Below, one piece after another: positions 23,529-35,980 of a stretch of DNA of 64,000 nucleotides. The translations under genes and the position numbers were made by a program. The notes under the pieces are model-generated. The model did no database searches and was not told where the DNA came from. It saw only the letters and a list, made by a program, of their open reading frames with translations. How positions within the stretch are numbered: position 1 is the stretch's first letter; every line of letters starts with the position of its first letter. This DNA is from Spinacia oleracea (taxonomy: Eukaryota > Streptophyta > Magnoliopsida > Caryophyllales > Amaranthaceae), in the NCBI RefSeq assembly GCF_020520425.1, contig NC_079491.1:111972652-112036651 (forward strand), in the 5' to 3' direction.

Positions 23529-25157
23529 TGATGAGCGGCATTTATGTCGCTCTAGGCCTAGGATTTTATAGAATTTTATTAAGCTTTTCGATGGTTTTGC
23601 GTAGTTTTGTTGCATTTTTATCCCCTTATTCCATCTTTGTACTTTTCAGGTAAAAATGTTGAAAATGATGGAAAATAGCTGAGAATTGCTCGACCAATGC
23701 CCGTTCGATCGCACGGAATTTATGTGCGTTCGCACGGGTCAGCAAAGTTGCCTCCAAAGTCAAGCGGGTTCGTGTGCTTGTGCCCCAGAAGTGCGTGTTC
23801 GCACAAATTTGGAAAATCGATGCAGGAACTATATGGAAATTTTGTGCGATCGCACCACAGAGGAGCTCGCTCGCACGGAATTTCGGTGGGCTCGCACTGA
23901 ATTCCTGTGCGAGCACATGAGGATTTATGGAGATTTGGCCAAGTTAGAACCGTGCGATCGCACGGTTGCTGAACACGATCGCACGGCACGAAGGAGGAGA
24001 ATCGTCGCTGAGCTCGTTCGCATGGATCACAGCACGATCGCAATGGTGCGATCGCAGCTGGGTATGCCCGTTCGCACAGCTGCGCGAGATTCAGTTTTCG
24101 AGTTTAAATCTCTTATTTTCGGGGTTTAGTATAAATAGAATTTTCTTTATTTTCATTAACAATTAATTTCAGAAATAGATTTTAGGAGTTTTTTAGATAT
24201 TTTGCTCTTCAATCTAGTGTTCTAGAGAGAGAAACGCATTGATTTTCAAGGTTCAATTCTGTAATTCCTTCAACTCTTCTCCTTTTCTTGCAATTTAATT
24301 CTTAGTTTCTTAATTCTTGCTCTTGCTTTGTTGTTGATTGTTCTTCAATTCCTTAATTTCTTGAATTCTTGATTTCATTGATTGAAGTTACTTTTATTTT
24401 CAATTTGTGATTTGATTGTGCAATTGAACTCTTAATTCTCTTCTCCTACTCCTTCAATATCATGCTTGCTAGCTTATTCTTAATGAATTGCTTGATTTCT
24501 AGAATGACTAGTGAGTAGAATTAGGTTAGGGTAAGGGGAGAATCTATGGGCTTAATTAGGGAATATTGTTGATTGATTATTGGTTTATTCATGTGATTAA
24601 ATATGATTTGATGATAGGATATCCATGCTAGTTGAGTGGTACTTGCAAATGCTATTCGATTAGAGTCACGTGGAACCATAGGATAGGTTTGGCGAGAGAT
24701 TGTGGGCCTATCTTGTGTGATCAAATGGCGGTGCCTATTATATGCTAGTTAGTTTAATCTAGGATTAGGCGAAAGATCTTCCATGGATTAGACGCTTAGT
24801 GTTCCCTATCCGAGAGGTGGCAGGTTCGTCTTTAGATGTCATTTGCCTAATCACCATTTCGTTGCATGATCACCATTGCTAGATAGTTGAATTCATTTCC
24901 CCCGGTTTCCCTAGCCTATCCCCGACTCCCTAACGTTTCCCTTTCTTGATTCAATTTAGCATAATTCTTCGTTTTTAGATTCTTAAAAGTGACAATTCAA
25001 AACCAAATCCTTGTTCGAACTAGATTGACTTTCAATCTCAATAACCACCGTTTTTTTGGGACGATCCCTTTGCTTACCGCTAGCCGGTAGTTGAGTGGTT
25101 TTATAAATATTGTTTGCATAGGTTGTTTTCTATCAACGACGGAAAACACGCCTATCA
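23529..25157 (+). repeat. TE-4 5' LTR
   Basis: 1,629 bp. The first 550 bp carry many GTGCGATCGCAC-like palindromes and TTCGCACGG half-sites. TATAAATA lies at 24130-24137. It is about 70 bp shorter than the 3' LTR because that copy carries a local duplication. Protein-like readings of this region are byproducts of the palindrome array. Confidence 0.88.
23820..24080. repeat. GTGCGATCGCAC palindrome cluster in TE-4 5' LTR
   Basis: GTGCGATCGCAC (self-complementary) occurs near 23844 and 23952, with many partial versions such as TTCGCACGG, GCTCGCACGG and CACGATCGCA between ~23700 and 24080. The cluster recurs in the 3' LTR (54300-54760) and in the spacer before the second ORF (28630-28805). Confidence 0.8.
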
Positions 25158-25160
25158 AAA

Positions 25161-25178
25161 TGGCGCCGTTGCCGGGGA
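25161..25178 (+). other. TE-4 primer-binding site (Athila type)
   Basis: TGGCGCCGTTGCCGGGGA lies three bases after the 5' LTR. This sequence is characteristic of the primer site in Athila-group gypsy elements. Confidence 0.85.
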
Positions 25179-25350
25179 ACGGTTGTTGTTTTTTAGTTTT
25201 AGTTGAGACTAGTTCATCATTAGAAAATACAAAAACATTGCAATTTCGCTTAGCTTTCTTTTTCCTTGGCATTGCTCACGGTTTTTCTTGAGTTTTATGC
25301 TTGTTAGGGGGCGTGCTCGTCAAAGGATCCTCCATCCTCTTGACCTTTAG

Positions 25351-28344
25351 TTGGAGAGGACACTTAGGAGACAAAGGCGTGTACGATCTAGCTCATCAAG
25401 CAATAACAGATTCGCTTCATTGAGTGTTGGTGAGGAACAACAAGAGAGTGAGCAAGTGTTTGGGAACATGGCGCTCCCGGTTAAGAACTTGGGAATACCG
25501 GGGGCATTCGAAGCTACATGTGGTATTCAAGCCCCAACAACGGGTGCCAACAACTTTGAGATCAAGCCCGCCTTGATCAATTTGGTGCAAAGCCACCCCT
25601 TTTGTGGGAAGAGTAATGAATCACCTCACGAACATCTCAAACAGTTCGAGCACTATTGTGACACAATCAAGCACAATGGTGTCACGTCGGATTATGTGAG
25701 GTTGACATTGTTTGGGTTCTCTCTACTTGGGCGAGCGAGTGATTGGCTTGACAAGGAGGTCAAGCCCAACTCACTTCGCACTTGGACCGAAGTGACAAGT
25801 GCATTCTTAAACAAGTTCTATTCGCATGGGAAGACGGCGGAGTGTCGCCATAAGATCCAATCCTTTGAGCAAAAGAGAGATGAGTCACTCTTCGAAGCTT
25901 GGGATCGTTATAAGGAGTACTAAAGGGAATGCCCTCACCATGGGATTCCTAAATGGTTGTTGCTCCAAACATTTTACTTGGGGTTGAGTCCAAGTTCGAA
26001 GACAAGTCTTGATGCGGGCGCGGGAGGCCCCATTATGAATAAAACTGAGGATCAAATAGAGGAAATCATTGAGGATGTAGTTCAAAACTACCAATCTTAG
26101 CATGTAGGCACAAGGAATTATGATGGCAAAGGTAGGAGTGAAGATGGTAAGGGTTCGGTGTACGCCATAGAGCAAGCACGGATGATAGAGAAGCTTACCT
26201 CACGCTTGGAGAAGCTCGAAAACACACCGAGCCAACCGCCATCACCGTCTACAATCCCTCCTCCCTCGGCCACTCTTCTCTCTAAGGGGAAGGGCAAGGT
26301 TAGTTCTTATGGCTCAATGCCTCCGGGCACATTCTTTGGTGAAAATTGCCAAGACTATAGTCATTCCCCCGATACATGCCCCTTAGTTCATAACTTGTCA
26401 TTTGTGGATTATGGCCCTTCGTATGAAGGCGAGTTTGATGTAGAGTATGCTAATGCCATTAATGAGAGGTCTAGGAATGATAACCCTAACAATCCTAATT
26501 TTTCTAGGCAACCTAGAGGGCCCTCCATGTATGGTCCCCACCAAGGCTATGGCCAAGGAAGTGGGTATGATAGCCAAAATCGAGGTGGCTATAGAGCACA
26601 AGGCTATCAAAGCCAAGCGCCCTATGGTCAAGCTCAAGGTTTTGGCAATCAAGGGAGTTATAATCCCAACCATCAAGGTGGAGGGGGTTATAACTACTCT
26701 TATGGGCAATTTAGGGGTGCCTCAAGTGGGGGTTATCCTTTGAACTCGGGAGGTCCTTATGTTGCATCTCAATTTCCACCTCCCGGATTCAATGGACCGA
26801 GGACCTTTGGCAACCAATATCAAGCAAACCTTAGTAGTTATGGCGTTGCACCTCCACCACTCCCGCCTCTCAAGTCTAATCTTGAGGCTCTCATGGAGTC
26901 GTTTGTGGGGGCGCAAGCCAAGAAGAATGTCGAGTTTGAGGATGGATTCACACAATCCAACACTCACTTGAAGATGATTGAGACCCAACTTGCTCAACTA
27001 GCTAGCACTATCAAAGAGCAACAAGTGCATACAAGTCTCCCACCCCAAGGTCAACCTCCTAAGCAATTGTATGCCATTGTGACAAGGAGTGGGAAGACCT
27101 TAGATGATAGTGCTACGCATGTTGAAGCTCCTAGCTCTAGGGGTGAGAGTTCTATGAGAAATGAGTCCTCGGACCGTGATGATGCGGAAGAGAAGTCTCG
27201 TGTCGACGACATGAGTGATGGTGATAAGTCGAAGGAGACTCCTCTTCCTCCTCTCCCAACTCCTTTTTCCCCCTATCCCCATAGACACAAACGGGATGTG
27301 AAATTCGCAAAATTTCTTGTGATTCTTCGACAATTGTATGTCACTATCCCCTTTACGGATGCTTTGAAACAAATGCCTTCTTATACGAGATTTCTCAAGG
27401 AAATCTTGAGTGGGAAGCGATATCTTGACGTAAAGGAGACGGTGAACCTCACCGAGAATTGTAGTGCTATCATTCTTAACAAAACGCCACCCAAACTCAA
27501 AGACCCGGGAAGTTTTTCTATCCCTTGTGCTATTAAGGAGCTTGAAATAAGCAATGCCTTGTGTGATTTGGGTGCTAGCGTTAGTATACTACCTTATTCG
27601 GTGTTTGCCAAGCTTGACGTTGGAGATCTTGTCCCAACCAACATCACCTTGCAACTTGCCGACCGTTCGGTCAAGTATCCTATTGGCAAGGTTGAGGATG
27701 TTCCCCTAGTTGTTGGCGAGCTTACTTTCCTTGTGGATTTCGTCGTCTTGGACATTGATGAGGATGCCTATACCCCAATTATCTTGGGGAGGCCATTTTT
27801 GGCCACCGCGGGTGCTCTTATCGATGTGCAAGAAGGACTAATCACTTTGAAAGCGGGAGACGCCAAGGATAGTTTCAAGCTTGCAATTGATGAACATTGT
27901 TGCTCTAAAATGAAAAGTTGCATGAAAATTGACACTCTTGCTTGTGTTGAGAACAATCACTCTTGTGGTAATTCTTCTAACAATTTTCATGTTTCTAAGT
28001 GTGCTAATGACCTTTCTAGGTCCTCTCTTGATGACAAGAATGTCCATGGAGTCCCAAAGGCGCTTGGGGATGAGCTTGAAGATGTTGTAACCATCCCCGA
28101 GATATTTGAAATGCATGTTGATGATGATAATGGAGCTAAACCCTCCAAAGTGTTTCATGGATTGGCTAAGAAAGCCAAGAAGTCAGCTAAGAGTCCATCG
28201 AGTCCCGAGGAGGGGCATGTTGGTGGATTATTTGGTTTCCGCCTCTTGAATGGTGATGTTGGTAAGATCTTTGTGCCCAAAGGGGCAAAGAAATGCATGT
28301 TGACTAGTGTTGACCCTAGGTTGGTTGTGTTCGACCCCCCTTGA
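25351..28344 (+). pseudogene. gag: TE-4 gag-protease, interrupted by two in-frame stops
   Basis: One reading frame runs from an ATG at 25351 to TGA at 28342, except for TAA at 25921 and TAG at 26098; both are compatible with C-to-T changes. The first 190 codons hold the retrotransposon gag capsid region (conserved LF.FSLLGRASDWL and FYSHGKTAE). After the stops come a proline/serine linker, a reduced zinc-finger-like C/H cluster near 26345, a long G/Y/Q-rich low-complexity stretch (26500-26830), and an aspartic protease with the DLGAS active site at 27565 and the ILGRPFLATAGA block near 27780. Autonomous Athila elements continue into RT-RNase H-integrase; here the frame ends instead. Gag packages element RNA and protease matures it. 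This copy is probably inactive. Confidence 0.88.
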
Positions 28345-28354
28345 CCTTTTTGGG

Positions 28355-28500
28355 GGGTCCGTCAAGCTAATGGCGTTAAACGAGCGCTACCGGGAGGCAA
28401 CCCGTGTATTGATCTCATTCTTGTCCCCCCATGAGCTTTGGGGGTATTCGTCAAGCTAATAACGTTAAACGAGCGCTACCCGGGAGGCAACCCGGTTGTC
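28355..28500 (+). repeat. duplicated conserved GTTAAACGAGCGCT..GGGAGGCAACCC motif
   Basis: Two copies about 91 bp apart (starting ~28360 and ~28451) of GTCAAGCTAAT..CGTTAAACGAGCGCTACC(C)GGGAGGCAACCC. A motif of this type is conserved downstream of pol in Athila-group elements. Here it follows protease directly, which places the pol deletion at this junction. Confidence 0.8.
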
Positions 28501-29541
28501 TAACTCTTGTCCTAATTTGTTTTTTGTTCATTAATTTTTGTTTTCATAGTTTTACTTTTCCTTTTATTAAATAAATATGATGAGATGGGGGTGCATTAGT
28601 CGAGCAAGGCCAAAAGTCATTATTCCATTTCTGTGCGATCGCACAACTGATTCGTGCGGTCGCACAAAACAGGAAATTTGAGACAGTAGCTCCCAGCAGT
28701 TTCGTGCGATCGTGCTCGCATTCTGTGCGATCGAGCTCGAACCGTGCGATCGCACGGAAATTTCGTGCGCTCGCATGGGTCGGGCAACCCGGATCTGCGA
28801 TCGTGTTATCAGGAAACACACCCCTTTCTTTTTCATTTCTTACTTTCATTTTTCATTTCTTCACCATCTCTCCACTTTTCTCTCTACTCAAACTCCTCAA
28901 ATCCCATTTCCTACTCAATCCCACTCACACATTTCACTCTAAATCACTCACATTCACAAATTCATCTTCTTCCCTCACTTCAAAACCAATAATTTCAGAT
29001 TTTTTCTCAAAAACCCCCAATTTCTAGGGTTTGTGTGAACTTTGATTTAGTGATTCCTTGTTGCAATTGGAGCTTTGGAGTTTGCTTTTGGGTGATCTTG
29101 TCTCCCTCCCTTACTTGTGGTGACGATTTCTAACCCTTCTTTCTCCATTTTCTTTACATTTAGGCTGATTGTTCATATTATTTGAGTGAAATTCTGAAAT
29201 TTTTGATTTTGATTGTTTGGATTTGCATGTTTGTTTTTGTGTTTATTCCTTGATAGTCTAGACTTGCTATGCTTGTTTCATTGTTAATATTTGTAAAGAC
29301 TAGTCTATTGGTAGATTTTTGGTGAAATGTTGGTGGAATTCTAGTTGGGTTGTTGTTTTTGGTTGATGAGGATTGTTTGGAGTACTCTTGTTCACATTGA
29401 ACTTAAGTGGTGAATTGGTACTTGTTTGTGATAGTTTTAATGGTAGAATGTAGTCTTTTTGACTAACATAGTTTTCCCTTTTGTTTTGGATTATGTTTCT
29501 TTTCTTGCTTGTGTGTAGATTTTTGCTCCCTAAGGCTCATC
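28501..29541 (+). other. TE-4 spacer and leader before the second ORF
   Basis: It begins with a T-rich part, then a cluster of GTGCGATCGCAC-type palindromes at 28630-28805 like those of the LTR, then a CT-rich leader (28840-28990) and AACCCCCAATTTCTAGGGTTT (~29010). A pyrimidine-rich stretch ends with TTGTGTGTAG at ~29519, a plausible splice acceptor 23 bp before the second ORF. Overlapping ORFs of 80-107 codons in the palindrome area are not credible genes. An internal promoter or spliced subgenomic RNA for ORF2 is an inference. Confidence 0.55.
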
Positions 29542-29570
29542 ATGATGACAAAACGATCAAAGAAGGGACC
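29542..29570 (+). pseudogene. TE-4 second ORF, first codons (5' fragment)
   Basis: The ORF starts at ATG 29542 (a second ATG follows at once) with a lysine/arginine-rich beginning and is cut after nine codons and two bases by TE-5. The frame resumes after the target duplicate at 50127. The fragment is only recognisable by removing TE-5 mentally at GGACC. Confidence 0.7.
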
Positions 29571-30942
29571 TGTTAGGTTATGATTCATATGACAAAACAT
29601 AAATCATGCGAAAAAACCATAAAGCCAGGAAAACATATTATTTACACATAATCATTTAGCATAGTTTAGATGCATACACTTTGTAGCGTGCCCTCCCTAG
29701 CTGCGCCAGAACCGAACAAGAACAAGTCTTTAGGACTCCAAGTGTCGTCCCTCCGAAGATAGTCCACAGCACGTCCGGATCTGCCTTAAGCTTGACCAAC
29801 TAGAATCGCCCTTAAGATAGTATAGATTTCGGCTAAATAGGGGCAAGAGAGTGGCTGATTTTTCTTGAAAATCTTACCTTTGAATACTTCAATTGTATCT
29901 ATAAATTATGACCCTAGGCACCTATTTATAGAGGTATGGAAAAGGAATTATAATCCTAATAGGATTTGGATTTATTAATTAGAATCCTATTTGAACTCTA
30001 AATAATAAATTTAGTCTATTAGGATTAGGATTTAATCAATACACGAATTTCGATAGGATCAGGATTCGTTACGAACATGAGCATCGTATGGCCACGAGCA
30101 TTGCACCACCCGCGCAGGCCTTGCGGCCCACACGAGAAGTCGCTGCTCGCAGCCCAACAGCACGCTCAGCGTGCACGCGCCAAGGCCTTGCTGGGCTTGG
30201 CCTTGCGCTGGGCCTGGCGAGGCTGTGGCAGCTCCATGCTGGGCGCTCGGCTTGCTGGGCGCGGGCCTGGCTTCGTGCTGGGCCTTCGTCTAGCAAGCCT
30301 CGTCCGATGCTAATTCGTACGATGCCCTTCCGATTAAATTCCCGGTTCCTGAATTCATTTCCGATACGAACAATATTTAATATTTCCGATTCCGGAATTA
30401 ATTTCCGTTTCGAACAAATATTTAATATTTCCGATTCCGATAATATTTCCGATTCTGACAATATTTCCGTTTCCGGCAATATTTCCGATTCCGGTAATAT
30501 TTCCATTTCCAATAATATTTTCCGATACGTACCATGTTTCCGTTTCCGGCAACATCTACGACTTGGAAAATATTTATATTTCCGATACGATCCATATTTC
30601 CGTTTTTGGCAATATCATCGTTTCCGGAGTATTCATTTTTTCCTTGTGACGATCTCAGCTCCCACTGAAACCAAGATCCGTCGATTCCGAATATCCATAG
30701 ATGGAGTATTTAATGACATTAAATACTTGATCCGTTTACGTGTTATTTGTGTGACCCTACGGGTTCAGTCAAGAGTAAGTTGTGGACTAATGTCATTAAT
30801 TCCACTTGAACTGAAGCGACCTCTAGCTAGGCATTCAGCTCACTTGATCTCACTGAATTATTAACTTGTTAATTAATACTGAACCGCATTTATTAGACTT
30901 AATATTATATGCATACTTGGACTAAGGGCATTATTTCCTTCA
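29571..30942 (-). repeat. TE-5 3' LTR
   Basis: 1,372 bp. It contains a GC-rich block (30080-30320), a run of TTTCCG(A/T)TTCCGG microrepeats (30330-30620) and a minus-strand TATAAATA at 29923-29930. It differs from its partner LTR mostly in the first ~215 bp. Confidence 0.9.
30330..30630. repeat. AATATTTCCG(A/T)TTCCGG microrepeats
   Basis: About a dozen imperfect 12-17 bp units built from TTTCCGATTCCGG and AATATTTCC. Matching arrays are in the other three LTRs of the family (32150-32470, 41240-41560, 49490-49810). Translated, they give repetitive N/G/I-rich ORFs that are not genes. Confidence 0.85.
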
Positions 30943-31395
30943 GTCTCCCACTTGTCCTTAGGGACAAGTGTGCATTTCCTAATTCCTTTGTCGCTCGATG
31001 CTTGCTCTTGAACATAAGGTAAGAGTTATCATCTTTATTATGTCCAGAGGTGTTTCTCGGTTTCAGAGTTCAACTGATCAAATAAACAGATAATCATAGC
31101 CTATGATTCATCCGAGCACGGCCATGCATTACACAGTTTCTAGCTCTCCGAGTGGCCTTGTACAACTTTTAAGCATCTCATCCCGATTTATGGGAGGACA
31201 ATCCCAATCTTGTGATCTTGAGATTAGACTTCGTTTGATAGGTGATTACCTGAGCGTTGCCTTTATAGCCTCCTTTTACGGTGCGACGGTTGGTCAACGT
31301 CAAAGCAACCAGTTCTCAAACAAGTATTCTCAAATCACTCAGGTATTGAGGATTTAGTGTCTAATAATTTTAATGAAATTTACTTATGACAGATT
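30943..31395 (-). other. TE-5 3' untranslated region with polypurine tract
   Basis: The minus-strand AAGTGGGAGAC at 30943-30953 abuts the LTR and is the polypurine tract. The 450 bp are repeated at 32782-33232 in TE-6, which confirms the family relationship. AGATT at 31391-31395 is the left copy of TE-6's target duplication. Confidence 0.8.
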
Positions 31396-32781
31396 TGTTA
31401 GGTTATGATACATATGACAATTCATAAATCATGCGGAAAAACCATTTAGCCAGGAATACATATTATTTACACATAATCATATAGCATAGTTTAGATGCAT
31501 ACTCTTTGTTGCGTGCCTTCCCTAGCTGCGCCCGAACCGAACAAGAACAAGTCTTTAGGACTCCAAGTGTCGTCCCTCCGTAGATAGTCCACAGCACGTC
31601 CGGATCCGCCTTAAGATTGACCAACTAGAATCGCCTTTAAGGTACTAATAATTTTCGGCACTTTTAGGCAAGGAATGTGTCTGAATTTTTCTCTCAAAAA
31701 CTCACTTTGAATACTTGAAAACTTGTTATAAACTGTGAACCCAGGCCACATATTTATAGGGGTATGGAAAGAGAATTGGAATCCTATTAGGATACGAATT
31801 AATTAAATTAGAATCATAATGAAACTCTTATTTAATTAATTTATCAAATAGAATTAGGAATTTAATCATTAAACGAATCCTGTACGTTTTAGGTTTCGTA
31901 TATGAACACAAACACCCACGCACGCACAGCAGCCCACGAGGGGCGCCATGCGCGCGCGCGCACAACCCGAGCATCGCAGCCCACGACTGCCGCAGCCTTG
32001 GGCGCGCGCTGGGCCTGCCTTGCGGTGGGCCTGGCGCAGCCTTGGGCTGGCGTGTTGTGGCGCGCGTTTCCATTGCTGGACGTGGGTCTGGCTTCGTGCT
32101 AGGCCTTCGTCTAGCAAGCTCGTCCGATGCTAATTCGTACGACGCGCTTCCGATTAATTTTCCGATTCCGGAATTCATTTCCGATACGAACAATATTTAA
32201 CATTTCCGATTCCGGAATTAATTTCCGTTTCGAACAAATATTTAATATTTCCGTTTCCGGAATTATTTTCCGATTCCGATAATATTTCCGATTCAGACAA
32301 TCTTTCCGTTTCCGGCAATATTTCCGATTCCGGCAATATTTCCATTTCCGATAATATTTTCCGATACGTACCATGTTTCCGTTTCCGGTAACATCTACGA
32401 CTTGGATAATATTTATATTTCCGATATGATCCATATTTCCGTTTCCGGCAATATCATCATTTCCGGAGTATTCATTTCTTGCCTGTGACGATCTCAGCTC
32501 CCACTGAAACCAAGATCCGTTGATTCCGAATATCCATAGATGGAGTATTTAATGCCATTAAATACTTGATCCGTTTACGTACTATTTGTGTGACCCTACG
32601 GGTTCAGTCAAGAGTAAGCTGTGGATTAATATCATTAATTCCACTTGAACTGAAGCGGCCTCTAGCTAGGCATTCAGCTCACTTGATCTCACTGAATTAT
32701 TAACTTGTTAATTAATACTGAACCGCATTTATTAGACTTAACATTGAATGCATACTTGGACCAAGGGCATTATTTCCTTCA
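31396..32781 (-). repeat. TE-6 3' LTR
   Basis: 1,386 bp. The GC-rich block (31910-32130) differs in sequence from that of the TE-5 LTR, although the flanking parts match; it is a different LTR subtype. TTTCCG microrepeats at 32150-32470. Confidence 0.9.
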
Positions 32782-33535
32782 GTCTCCCACTTGTCCTTAG
32801 GGACAAGTGTGCATTTCCTAATTCCTTTGTCGCTCGATGCTTGCTCTTGAACATAAGGTAAGAGTTGTCATCCTTATTATGTCCAGAGGTGTTCCTCGGT
32901 TTCAGAGTTCAACTGATCAAATAAACAGATAATCATAGCCTATGATTCATCCGAGCACGGCCATGCATTTCACAGTTTCTAGCTCTCCGAGTGGCCTTGT
33001 ACAACTTTTAAGCATCTCATCCCGATTTGTGGGAGGATAATCCCAATCTTGCGATCTTGAGATTAGACTTCGTTTGATAGGTGATTACCTGAGCGTTGCC
33101 TTTATAGCCTCCTTTTACGGTGCGACGGTTGGTCAACGTCAAAGCAACCAGTTCTCAAACAAGTAATCTCAAATCACTCAGGTATTGAGGATTTAGTGTC
33201 TAATAATTTTAATGAAATTTACTTATGACAGATTTTCATCTCTTACAGTAAAGTTTCATAGGTCTTGTCCGATACTAGTCTTCCCAAAGTAAGTATCTAT
33301 GCAAATGATTATGACATTGCCATGTCCACATAGTTCAAGAAACAGAACTACTAGTCATCTTGCATTCTAATCGTCTAACGTTTTCTATGCGTCCAATTTT
33401 ATAGAAAACTCCGACTAGGGACCATTTTCAACCTTTGACATTCAAGTTCACTTGATAGACATTTCTTAGTCACAGGACTGGTCCTGACAGTCTATCTTGA
33501 ATATATCGTCAAATTGAAGGGACTCATCATTTAAT
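32782..33535 (-). other. TE-6 3' untranslated region
   Basis: It matches TE-5's 30943-31395 and then 41877-42180, i.e. the same region uninterrupted. The polypurine tract AAGTGGGAGAC (minus) is at 32782-32792. Confidence 0.78.
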
Positions 33536-33559
33536 ACTAAACCAAGATTAAATGGAATA

Positions 33560-35980
33560 TGAAAATACATTTCATATATGATAAATGTTCAACCCCTAAT
33601 GTTTTACAACCATGGGCCTCGAACCCATTTTTAAAGCATTTCATGGAATTCAAAGCTACGCTTGATTTCCAGTGCTACAATGTGAGTGTTGCTTCTCACT
33701 TGTTGCATAGGTTTAGTTATCATGTTTTGCCAATCTTAATATCTTTTTCATCGAATGTTCTTCGAGATAGATGATAAGATCTTTTGAGTATGTTTATTTT
33801 GTGATCTAGTCTTTCTCGCTACAATGGTGGTTCGACGCATTTCTCAATGAAGAACCATCAAGTTAGCAGACCTTTTTCTTGCTTCAAGAGTGGTTCTACG
33901 CATTTTTCAATGAAGAACCATCAAGCCAGCAGATAGGTGATCTTCCCAAGTTCAGTGAAGAACTCTTTAACATAAACAACCCTGTTTTATTGCTTCTTAG
34001 GCAATAAGTACTTTTACTTCAACTGTTTAGGTTGCTAGTGATGCTTTGTTTGGATTTGCTTATCCAAGCAGTTCACAGATATGTGGAAGACTTTCCAGCT
34101 GTATCTTAGAACATAGAAATTAATATTTTAATTTCCCACGCAACAACTCATGGTCTCCAATCCATGTTGCCATTTCGAAACACGATGCTCTTTAGCTCGT
34201 CCTTGTCAATGGTTAACTCCAAAGGGTCTTGCTTGATCCTTTGCTAGTGTTTATGCGTGTAGCATCAATATTTAGCATATCTTTATTTCCTTGAATCAAG
34301 AACTATTCCTATGTACCTTTTCAAGTACCATAAGTATTCTTGATCTCAATCTAGTTGATCTTCACTTAGATCAATAGAGACTGGTACATGTTCGTCATGC
34401 CTAAAGTTATACGATACGTTTTTGGCGATCCTCATATTATATCATACATGATAAATTCTTTTGCAGAATAATTCTCAATTGAATTGTATTCATGTAACTT
34501 TAGCTCATTCAATTTCAGTAGATACTGAATCCAGCTAAATTCTTTGACATATAATATAGGTCAAGAATCTCACTTAGATCCTTTGATGTTTTAACTTAGT
34601 AAATGTTTATACATAGTTCAAACATTCTTTTACTTAGATTTATTCACATTGGTCGAATATCTCCAATGGAGACTTTCGTGTTTGATTTAGTAAATGCCAT
34701 TACTTAATCCAAAACAATATCATAAGATCTTTGTAAATAGATCTTAATACCCAGTATGTACTAAGTTTCGCCATGGTCCATCATTGATGAATAATTTCAA
34801 ATCTAAGTCATTTGTATTTGAATGTTATTTCACAATAGAGAGATATGTGTGTAATACACATAGGACCAATTAAGTTTTACGTACTCCCACTAAACTTCTT
34901 ATATATCTATAAGAATCATGTATATTTTATGAAACTAAAATACTTATTAGCTTCACTAAAATACATTTCTAATTCCCAATTGCTTGCTTTAAATCTGTAC
35001 TTAGATTTTATAAACCAGCTTTTCTTTTCAAGCATTTATTTGGATCCACAAATCCTATGACATACCATGTACATAGTTTCTTCCAACATTTGACCGAGGA
35101 AGATGTTTTGTCATCCAATTGCCATATGTACCAATATGCAATCATTGCTTGAATTATAGACTTAAGCATTACGATTTTGCATGAGGTTTCAACACAATCC
35201 ACATCGTGAATTTGCTTGTAACCTTTAGCAACTAATCTAGCTTTGTGTGTGAACACAATTTCATGTTTGATGGTTTTTATCCTTAAAACAGACTTGCAAC
35301 CAATAGGTGTGAAACTATTCTTGCAAATCAACAAAATTTCAATTTTGTCATCAAAACATTGAGTATGTTTTATGGCCTCTAACCATTTAAAACATTTGAG
35401 TCTATATATGGCCTCTAACCATTTTAGGGCATCTGGGTTTCGTCATAGCTTTCTTACAAGTTACAAACTCATTAATCTACATGATAATAGTTTGACTGCA
35501 AGTTGTAGGTTTCTTCACTATCTAATAGAAGAATCTCATAGTTTCATTGACCAGAACTCTATGTTTCTTTACTATCTAATAGAAGAATCTCATAGTTCCA
35601 GTGACTTGAACTCTATGCCTACTTGGGTATAGAACATCAAACAATAGAATATCAAATAGCCACTTGAAAGTCCTTTGAATATTCTGTTTTCCTTGAAGCA
35701 CTTGTAAAGTCTTCTAAGAGATGTCTTATTCTTTAAAGCCACTTCTAAAGTCCTTAAAGAATACGTGTTCGGATTTTCTAAAGAACTTCGAAAAGCCTCC
35801 GGAATGTCCGTTTATGTTTGTTGTTCGCCTCGAAGACTTTCGAGGTCTATTTTCTCCCACTTGTCATTTTGGAAACGAATCTCCAAAAGGACATCATTTC
35901 GAGCAAACAAACATTATGTTCTCAAAAATTCGTGGTAGAAACAATACCCTTGTGTCTCATTTGAATAAATCACAATGAAA
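33560..35980 (-). pseudogene. TE-6 decayed copia pol remnants
   Basis: Three traces in the right order for minus-strand pol. 33590-33780 resembles TE-5's RNase H C-terminal end (42240-42430). 35008-35334 encodes an RT N-terminal piece recognisable by HKARLVAKGYKQIHDVDCVET and MLKSI. 35820-35960 matches TE-5's integrase-to-RT linker at 44066-44230. Sequence between them is diverged and full of stops. A ~75-bp duplication with the phrase CAATGAAGAACCATCAAG lies at 33825-33935. Non-functional. Confidence 0.7.

Noticed and set aside
23686..24129. 147-codon cysteine/arginine-rich ORF
   Set aside because: Translation of the GTGCGATCGCAC palindrome cluster in an LTR; the matching LTR reads differently.
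30069..30864. 258-codon plus-strand and 147-codon minus-strand ORFs in the LTR
   Set aside because: They span the GC block and TTTCCG microrepeats of an LTR; the analogous ORFs in the other LTRs are different or broken.
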